Assembly (NCBI GenBank): GCA_903925435.1
Contig: CAIYFF010000421.1
Coordinates: 1 to 10,341 of the forward strand
Source of the DNA: an uncultured Planctomycetota bacterium
GTDB taxonomy: Bacteria; Planctomycetota; UBA1135; UBA2386
Length of the DNA: 10,341 bases
Direction of reading: 5' to 3'
The stretch's first letter is position 1. Each line of letters begins with the position of its first letter. The position numbers and the translations under genes were made by a program. Below are positions 5,887 through 10,341 of this stretch, piece by piece. The notes beneath the pieces were generated by a model. The model was not told the DNA's origin, ran no database searches, and worked only from the letters and a program-made list of their open reading frames with translations.

Positions 5887-6957
5887 ATGAGCATCGCGCG
5901 TAGCCACGCATCGAACGCTGCTTGTGCATTGGGAGTCGTTTTGGCTCTCGCCAGTTGCAGCGCGGCGCCGCAGCAACTGAACGGTCCGATGCCGGTTCGC
6001 AACCAACATCCGGCGCAGCTGACCGTGATGCGCCTCGAGCCAGCGGCTTCGGCTGCGCTGCAAGCAGGCCAAGTGTCTGCGCGCGCCTCGATGGCCTACA
6101 CGAGCTTGTTCCTCGCGGGCTCCACGGCCACCTCGGCGTTTGCGATGGATGGCGAGATCCTGCGCACGAGCGTCGGCGCGCGCGTTGGCCTCGGCGCGGG
6201 CTTCGACGTGGGTTTCGACGTGCCGACCTTGCACACATCCGGCGGCTTCCTCGACAGCTTCCTGATCGACTACCACGACACGTTCGGCTTTCCGGACCAG
6301 GGCCGCAGTCGAGTCGAGAATGACCAGTTCGAGGTGTTCGCCGAGCAGAACGGCCAGCGTGTCTACGAGCTGCGGGAAGAGGCTCTGATGTTGGCGGACG
6401 TCCCGTTGTCGGCGATGTATGAGCTCGTGCCAGTCGAGCGGTCCGAGGACGGAACCGGAACCCCTGGGCTCGCGGCGCGGCTCGGCATGGAGCTGCCTAC
6501 CGGCGATGAGTCGGCGGGCGCTGGCAATGGCGAGGTCGACTGGTCCTTTGGCCTGTGCGCGACCTGGCCGGTGTCGTTTGGCGCCGTGCACGCGGAGATC
6601 CAGCACACGCTCGCGGGCTCGCCGCAGTCGGCGCGGCAGAACGGATTCCAATTCGCCGACGTGACCGCCGGCAGCGTGGGGCTCGAGGCACAGCCGTTGA
6701 CCGATCTCTCGCTGCTGATGCAGGTCAGCTGGGAGACGGCGACGCTGGAAGCGCTCGATCTCGAGCGAGCGAGCCGCGATGCGATGTTGGTCTGGTTTGG
6801 CGGCCGCATGCGGCTCGACGGCTCGCTGTTCGTCGAGATCGGCTTTGGCGAAGACCTGTCCGAATACATCGCGCCGGACTTCACGGCGTGGTTGTCGATG
6901 GCGTGGCTGCCGGGCTTCGGAACTCCAGGCGCGCGCAGGGCAGGCGGCGGCTCGTGA
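5887..6957 (+). CDS. DUF3187-like lipoprotein, probable outer-membrane beta-barrel protein
   Basis: The protein has 356 residues. The signal peptide ends in a clear lipobox, LALASC (Cys24), so the mature protein should be lipid-anchored. The body resembles DUF3187 envelope proteins: an early RNQHPAQLTVMRLEP segment, MDGEILRTSVGARVGLGAGFDVGFDVP, GGFLDSFLIDYHDTFGFP (residues 119-136), then ELREEALMLADVPLSAMYEL, LGMELPTGDE (199-208), and a final FGEDLSEYIAPDFTAWLSMAW. Alternating amphipathic segments suggest a barrel-like protein, and the molecular role of the family is unknown. ATG 5887 is preferred over in-frame GTG 5878 because it gives the compact signal peptide. It is divergent from the lipoprotein gene, sharing a ~120-bp promoter region. 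Two envelope lipoproteins back to back suggest, but do not prove, a joint role. Confidence 0.8.
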   Translation: MSIARSHASNAACALGVVLALASCSAAPQQLNGPMPVRNQHPAQLTVMRLEPAASAALQAGQVSARASMAYTSLFLAGSTATSAFAMDGEILRTSVGARVGLGAGFDVGFDVPTLHTSGGFLDSFLIDYHDTFGFPDQGRSRVENDQFEVFAEQNGQRVYELREEALMLADVPLSAMYELVPVERSEDGTGTPGLAARLGMELPTGDESAGAGNGEVDWSFGLCATWPVSFGAVHAEIQHTLAGSPQSARQNGFQFADVTAGSVGLEAQPLTDLSLLMQVSWETATLEALDLERASRDAMLVWFGGRMRLDGSLFVEIGFGEDLSEYIAPDFTAWLSMAWLPGFGTPGARRAGGGS

Positions 6958-6985
6958 GCGGGGCTGCGGGAGAGCGTCAAAAGAC

Positions 6986-7069
6986 GGGGGGACAGCCCCC
7001 TCCACGACTCCCCCGCCAGGCTTTACATAACAAATCTTATCAGAACCTACCGAGGGGCAAGCGGGGGAG
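6986..7069. repeat. REP-like intergenic element with nested inverted repeats
   Basis: Between the DUF3187 stop and the ABC exporter lies a G/C-tract-bounded structure. GGGGGGACAGCCCCC (6986-7000) can fold as a small hairpin. Next, CTCCCCCGC (7008-7016) is perfectly complementary to GCGGGGGAG (7061-7069). The ~44-nt interval has a markedly AT-rich core (7021-7047, e.g. CTTTACATAACAAATCTTAT), unlike the surrounding GC-rich DNA, with inner pairing AGG/CCT (7018-7020 with 7046-7048) and ATAA/TTAT (7027-7030 with 7037-7040). GGGGACAG-CCCC-type hairpins are typical of REP elements mobilised by IS200-like (RAYT) transposases, so a dispersed non-autonomous repeat is the favoured reading. A terminator or structured RNA is the alternative. 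Copy number cannot be judged from one window. Confidence 0.5.
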
Positions 7070-7101
7070 CTCTAGGACTGACTCCTCCGTGACTGCGCGC
7101 T

Positions 7102-8820
7102 GTGACTGACCGGTCTAGAGCCTCCGGTTCGCCGCTGCGCAGCGCGCTGTCCCTCGCGTTTGCCAACTGCCCCGGGCTCGCGTCGCAGAACCTCGGCGTT
7201 CGGTTGCTCCAAGGCGCGTTGCCGCTGCTCGGCTTGGTCGCGATGCAGCAGCTCGTCGACGCCGTTGCATCGGGCCTGAACGCCAACGACAGCAACCAAC
7301 CATCCGCCGACTCCGCCGTCTGGTTCGCGCTCGCGTTCGCCGCCGTCATCGGTCTGCTCGGCGCCGGGTTGCAGGCTGTCGCCGCGATGCTCGGCGAACG
7401 TCATGCCCGGTTCGTCGCCGACCGGCTGGCAGCCGATCTCGCCAAGCAGTCCGCCGCCTTGGACCTCGAGCAGGTCGAGACGCCGGCCGTTCGGGACTTG
7501 ATGCATCGAGCGTCTGGCGAGGCCGCGACGCGACCGGCCCGGACGATTCAGGATCTTGCCGCCCTGGTCGTAGCCGTCACGGGACTGTTGGTCATGGCGT
7601 CTGCGACGGCGATCGCTGCGCCGTGGCTGCCGTTCCTGGTCGGCTTGGCGGCGATTCCTCTGGCGCTGGTTCGCCGGCGCACGGCTGCGGTCCGGTTTGC
7701 CTGGCAGAACGAGCGAGCCGAAGCGCAGCGTCGATCGGGCTACCTGTTCGGCCTGCTGCTCGGGCGCCCCTGGGCCAAGGACCTGCGCGCGCTCGATCTC
7801 GCCGCGCCGATTGCGGACCGTGCGTTCGCGTTGCGCGATGAGTTGTCCCGCGAGCAGCTCGCCATGTCGCGGCGCAGCACACGCGACGAAGCGTTTGCGC
7901 ACGCACTCGGCGCGCTGGCGATGTTTGGTTCCTTCGCGTGGCTTGCGTTCGCTGCGCTGCGCGGAGAACTCAGCTTGGGCGGACTGTTGCTGCACGCGCA
8001 AGCCGTGCAACGAACGCAGAACGGAGTTCGCGACGCGCTGCTCGCGCATGCGTCGTTGCGCGAACATGCGCAGTTCCTCGCGCCGCTGCTGGAGTTCCTG
8101 GCGATGCGGCCCTCGGTTGGTCGCGATCCGTCGCTTGGCTTGCCTGCTGGCCCGGTCCGTTTGGTTGCGCGCGAAGTGTCGTATGCCTACCCCGGCGCGC
8201 CTGCGCCTGCGCTGCGCCGCGTGGACTTCGTGATTGAGGCTGGCGAATGCGTGCTCGTGACCGGCGGCAACGGCGCTGGCAAGTCCACGTTGGTGCGGTT
8301 GTTGGCAGGGCTCGCAGCTCCGAGCTCTGGCCACATCCTCATTGGCCCGCACGCGGCGAGTTCCTTGTCGATGTCGAAGCGAGCGGAACGGATCGCAGCG
8401 TTCTTCCAGGACACCGCCGGGTTTGAGTTGAAGGTTCGCGACAACCTGACGTTTGGCGATCGCGGCGACGACACGCGTTTGCGCGAACGCCTCGAACGAC
8501 GCAACGTGCTGCCGCTGCTCAGCGGGATCCCGTTGGACCTGGAGCAACCACTCGGCCGCTCCTTCGCCGGCGGTCACGAACTCAGCGCCGGACAATGGCG
8601 GCGCCTCTTGCTCGCGCGCACGTTGCTTCGCGACGCGAGCCTCTACGTGCTCGACGAGCCGTTCGCGTTCCTCGATGCCGCGGCCAGGCACGCACTGACG
8701 CAATGGCTCGATGCGATGCACGGAAAGGCGACCGTGGTTCTCGTCGAACACCGAGTCCCCGACGGGATCGCGTTCGATCAGACGATCTCGCTGTCCCACG
8801 GCGAAACTCCAGCGACCTGA
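7102..8820 (+). CDS. ABC exporter, fused permease-ATPase (QhpF candidate)
   Basis: A 572-residue half-transporter with a membrane domain followed by an ATPase domain, the export-type layout. Hydrophobic segments lie near residues 35-55, 72-98, a long one at ~150-190 (two helices), and ~272-300. The ATPase has Walker A GGNGAGKST (388-396), Q-loop FFQD (Gln436), signature LSAGQ (494-498, Ala replacing the usual first Gly), Walker B LYVLDEP with catalytic Glu519, D-loop FLDAA and switch His550 in VLVEHR. An in-frame TGA at 7090 makes GTG 7102 the earliest start, and no Shine-Dalgarno precedes it. No peptidase-C39 domain is present. It lies 100 nt upstream of an amine dehydrogenase alpha gene. 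The known QHNDH pathway uses a single ABC exporter, QhpF, to move the cross-linked gamma subunit to the periplasm, so that role is likely. The transporter family is certain; the QhpF role is inferred from context. Confidence 0.9.
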   Translation: MTDRSRASGSPLRSALSLAFANCPGLASQNLGVRLLQGALPLLGLVAMQQLVDAVASGLNANDSNQPSADSAVWFALAFAAVIGLLGAGLQAVAAMLGERHARFVADRLAADLAKQSAALDLEQVETPAVRDLMHRASGEAATRPARTIQDLAALVVAVTGLLVMASATAIAAPWLPFLVGLAAIPLALVRRRTAAVRFAWQNERAEAQRRSGYLFGLLLGRPWAKDLRALDLAAPIADRAFALRDELSREQLAMSRRSTRDEAFAHALGALAMFGSFAWLAFAALRGELSLGGLLLHAQAVQRTQNGVRDALLAHASLREHAQFLAPLLEFLAMRPSVGRDPSLGLPAGPVRLVAREVSYAYPGAPAPALRRVDFVIEAGECVLVTGGNGAGKSTLVRLLAGLAAPSSGHILIGPHAASSLSMSKRAERIAAFFQDTAGFELKVRDNLTFGDRGDDTRLRERLERRNVLPLLSGIPLDLEQPLGRSFAGGHELSAGQWRRLLLARTLLRDASLYVLDEPFAFLDAAARHALTQWLDAMHGKATVVLVEHRVPDGIAFDQTISLSHGETPAT

Positions 8821-8855
8821 GCATTTGCCGCCGGATTGCCTGGGCCGGACTGTCG

Positions 8856-8870
8856 TGCGCGCTGCGCGCA
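8856..8870. other. perfect GC hairpin in the exporter-dehydrogenase gap
   Basis: TGCGCGC (8856-8862) and GCGCGCA (8864-8870) form a perfect palindrome around one T in the 100-nt gap between the exporter and the dehydrogenase alpha gene. TTGCTATCGT follows, including a TATCGT hexamer (8875-8880) that could serve as a -10 box for the downstream gene. It could attenuate read-through. In GC-rich DNA alternating GC palindromes also arise by chance. The rest of the gap (8821-8855, 8881-8920) holds nothing I recognise. Confidence 0.3.
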
Positions 8871-8920
8871 TTGCTATCGTCGCCGCACGCCGCGCGTCCC
8901 CGCGGCATCGCCCTCGTCGC

Positions 8921-10341
8921 ATGCACTACGTCTTCGTCGTGTGTCTGATCCTGTCCGCGTGGCTGCGCGGGCAAGTTCCGCAGGAACTGCCGGCTGGGCA
9001 TCCGCCCGTGGAAGCGCCGACTGCAACCGAAGGCCAGGCGCCAGCGCCGACACCTCCTGCGAATCCGCAGCAAGAGCCAGCGCGAGCAACCCAAGAACCC
9101 GAGGCTGCGCGCGATGGATCGAATCGCGGCGGTCGCGGACGGCGAGGCGGCGAGTCTGGACAGGACGGCGAATCGGGCGGCGAAGAACTTGGCGTGGTGC
9201 CTGAGGTCAAAGTCCCCCGCCGCGGAATCCCGGTCGAGGACACGTTGGTCGAGACGCATTGCGCTCGCTGCCACGCGCGCGACCAAAACGGATTGATGAC
9301 GCGCATCAGCTACATGCGCAAGGCGCCCGAGGGTTGGGCGGAATCGCTGAAGCGAATGGTGCGACTGCACGGGTTGCAGATCTCCCCCGCCGATGCCAAG
9401 CAGATCGTTCGGTATCTCGCGGATCGCCACGGGCTCACGCGATCGGAAGCGGAACGCAGCCTCTACGAAAGCGAGCGACGCGTGCATTGGTCCGAGGAGC
9501 ATGAAGACGCGGACTTCCGGCAAGCATGCTCGGAGTGCCACCCGTTGGGCCGCGTGTTGATGCAAGCGCGCGACGCCGAAGAGTGGCAGCAACTGCGGAC
9601 GACGCACGTCGCGATGTTCCCGCTCGCGCGCGGATCGATCGGCGGCGGGCCGCCGCAGGACGACGAGGAACGCATGATGTTTGGCGGCGGCCAAGGCGGC
9701 GGAAGCGGCCAAACCACTGGTGGCGGTGGCGCACGCGGCAACCGACGCGGCGGCAACGGCGCGAGTGGAGCCACCGCGCAGCAATCCGGCGGCAACCAGG
9801 GCGGAGAAGGCCAAGGCGGTCGCGGCAATCGCGGCGATCGCGTTCTGACTTGGCTCGCAGAGCAGCAGCCGCTGTTCACGCCCGAGTGGAACGCGTGGGC
9901 CTACAACCGACGCGAAGTGCCGTTGGCTGGAGAATGGATGGTCGCAGGCCGTGAGATCGGCCGCGGCGAATTGTTTGGCTCGGCGCAACTCACGCGCGTC
10001 GAAGACGGCGAATACGAGGTCGCGTGGACGCTGAAGCTCGCGGATGGAACGAGCGTCGAACGCAAGGGCCGCGGACTTCTGTATGGCGGCTACAGCTGGC
10101 GCGGCCGTTCGACGGAATCAGGCCAAAATGGCCGGACGTGGCGCGAGACGTTGTTGCTCGATGATCGTTGGAACACGTTGAAGGGCCGCTTCTTCACTGG
10201 CGACCACGACGAGATCGGCGTCGACGTCACGCTGTATCGGCGCGGCGCCGTGTCGCGCGTGTTTGCGATCGAACGTCCGTTCGTCACCGTGCCTGCGGAC
10301 TCGCAACCGCTGCTGGTGCATGGCGACGCGTTCCCAGAGTC
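8921..10341 (+). CDS. peaA: quinohemoprotein amine dehydrogenase alpha subunit (3' end beyond window)
   Basis: This periplasmic subunit (also called QhpA) carries two c-type haems that take electrons from the CTQ cofactor of the gamma subunit during oxidation of primary amines. About 473 residues are visible without a stop. They comprise a short signal peptide (MHYVFVVCLILSAWLRG), a Pro/Gln then Arg/Gly-rich linker (~25-95), and a diheme domain with CARCH (114-118) and CSECH (203-207). Family landmarks around the haems are GIPVEDTLVETHCARCHARD, MTRISYMRKAPEGW, KRMVRLHGL and IVRYLADRHGL. From residue ~332 comes the first beta domain (AGEWMVAGREIGRGELFGSA, GLLYGGYSWRGRS, TLKGRFFTGDHDEIGVDVTL), then the start of the next (LLVHGDAFPES). 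Residues ~241-306 are a Gly/Gln/Asn/Arg-rich insertion between haem 2 and the conserved LTWLAEQQPLF...WNAW segment. An upstream in-frame GTG (8855) would give a poorer signal peptide. The remaining beta domains lie past the window. Confidence 0.88.
   Translation, partial: MHYVFVVCLILSAWLRGQVPQELPAGHPPVEAPTATEGQAPAPTPPANPQQEPARATQEPEAARDGSNRGGRGRRGGESGQDGESGGEELGVVPEVKVPRRGIPVEDTLVETHCARCHARDQNGLMTRISYMRKAPEGWAESLKRMVRLHGLQISPADAKQIVRYLADRHGLTRSEAERSLYESERRVHWSEEHEDADFRQACSECHPLGRVLMQARDAEEWQQLRTTHVAMFPLARGSIGGGPPQDDEERMMFGGGQGGGSGQTTGGGGARGNRRGGNGASGATAQQSGGNQGGEGQGGRGNRGDRVLTWLAEQQPLFTPEWNAWAYNRREVPLAGEWMVAGREIGRGELFGSAQLTRVEDGEYEVAWTLKLADGTSVERKGRGLLYGGYSWRGRSTESGQNGRTWRETLLLDDRWNTLKGRFFTGDHDEIGVDVTLYRRGAVSRVFAIERPFVTVPADSQPLLVHGDAFPE

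Noticed and set aside
5776..7005. Upstream two-thirds of a long minus-strand open frame (828 codons in all) ending at 4519
   Set aside because: Only the part from about 5763 down has a signal peptide and sensible protein texture; the rest is Arg/Ala/His-rich antisense of the DUF3187 gene.
7072..8922. Minus-strand open frame of 616 codons
   Set aside because: It is antisense to the ABC exporter with Arg/Gln-rich composition; the plus strand has all ATPase motifs in order.
9641..9838. Gly-codon-rich stretch considered as a CRISPR array, collagen-like repeat or DNA repeat array
   Set aside because: There is no regular unit or spacer length and no G-x-y periodicity; it is an in-frame low-complexity protein segment.
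8582..9988. Minus-strand open frame of 468 codons
   Set aside because: It is antisense to the diheme dehydrogenase, low-complexity, with no motif; the plus strand carries two CxxCH sites and family landmarks.

Overview
The window is high-GC bacterial DNA with tightly packed genes on both strands, few clear Shine-Dalgarno sites, two predicted lipoproteins (one DUF3187-like) and part of a diheme c-type cytochrome dehydrogenase. This fits an aquatic Gram-negative such as a planctomycete. That placement is inferred from gene content and style; no phylogenetic marker settles it. The first ~305 bases look foreign to the rest. On the minus strand they encode a fragment resembling the family-10-like (GHL10) glycosylhydrolases common in cyanobacteria. 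They butt directly against an alanine dehydrogenase that has lost its first ~38 residues. A metagenome-assembly misjoin is the simplest explanation.

Layout: (1) 1-~305, minus: glycosylhydrolase fragment. (2) ~305-2157, plus: alanine dehydrogenase (5' truncated), then undecaprenyl-diphosphatase UppP, 20 nt apart. (3) 2170-2198: overlapping palindromes between convergent genes, probably a bidirectional terminator. (4) 5763-2212, minus, a probable four-gene operon: secreted lipoprotein of unknown function, purC, mtnA and an 85-residue basic protein. The purC stop and mtnA start overlap as ATGA, and mtnA and the small gene are 6 nt apart. (5) 5764-5886: short divergent promoter region. (6) 5887-6957, plus: DUF3187-like lipoprotein. 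(7) 6986-7069: REP-like structured intergenic element with an AT-rich core. (8) 7102-8820, plus: fused ABC exporter. (9) 8921 to the window end, plus: alpha subunit of quinohemoprotein amine dehydrogenase, cut by the window edge.

The most interesting part is the right end. The amine dehydrogenase alpha subunit is recognisable from two CxxCH haems and the following beta-domain motifs. The single-polypeptide ABC exporter just upstream is what the known QHNDH maturation pathway uses (QhpF, which exports the cross-linked gamma subunit). The window therefore probably shows the first two genes of a qhp-type locus. The radical SAM enzyme QhpD, gamma subunit QhpC, beta subunit QhpB, protease QhpE and monooxygenase QhpG would be expected nearby. 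The alpha subunit here carries a ~65-residue Gly/Gln/Asn/Arg-rich insertion and a ~75-residue low-complexity N-terminal linker, neither of which I know from characterised members.

In the central operon, purC (de novo purine synthesis) and mtnA (methylthioadenosine/methionine salvage) are translationally coupled. Both sit near adenine-nucleotide metabolism, but the coupling may be incidental.
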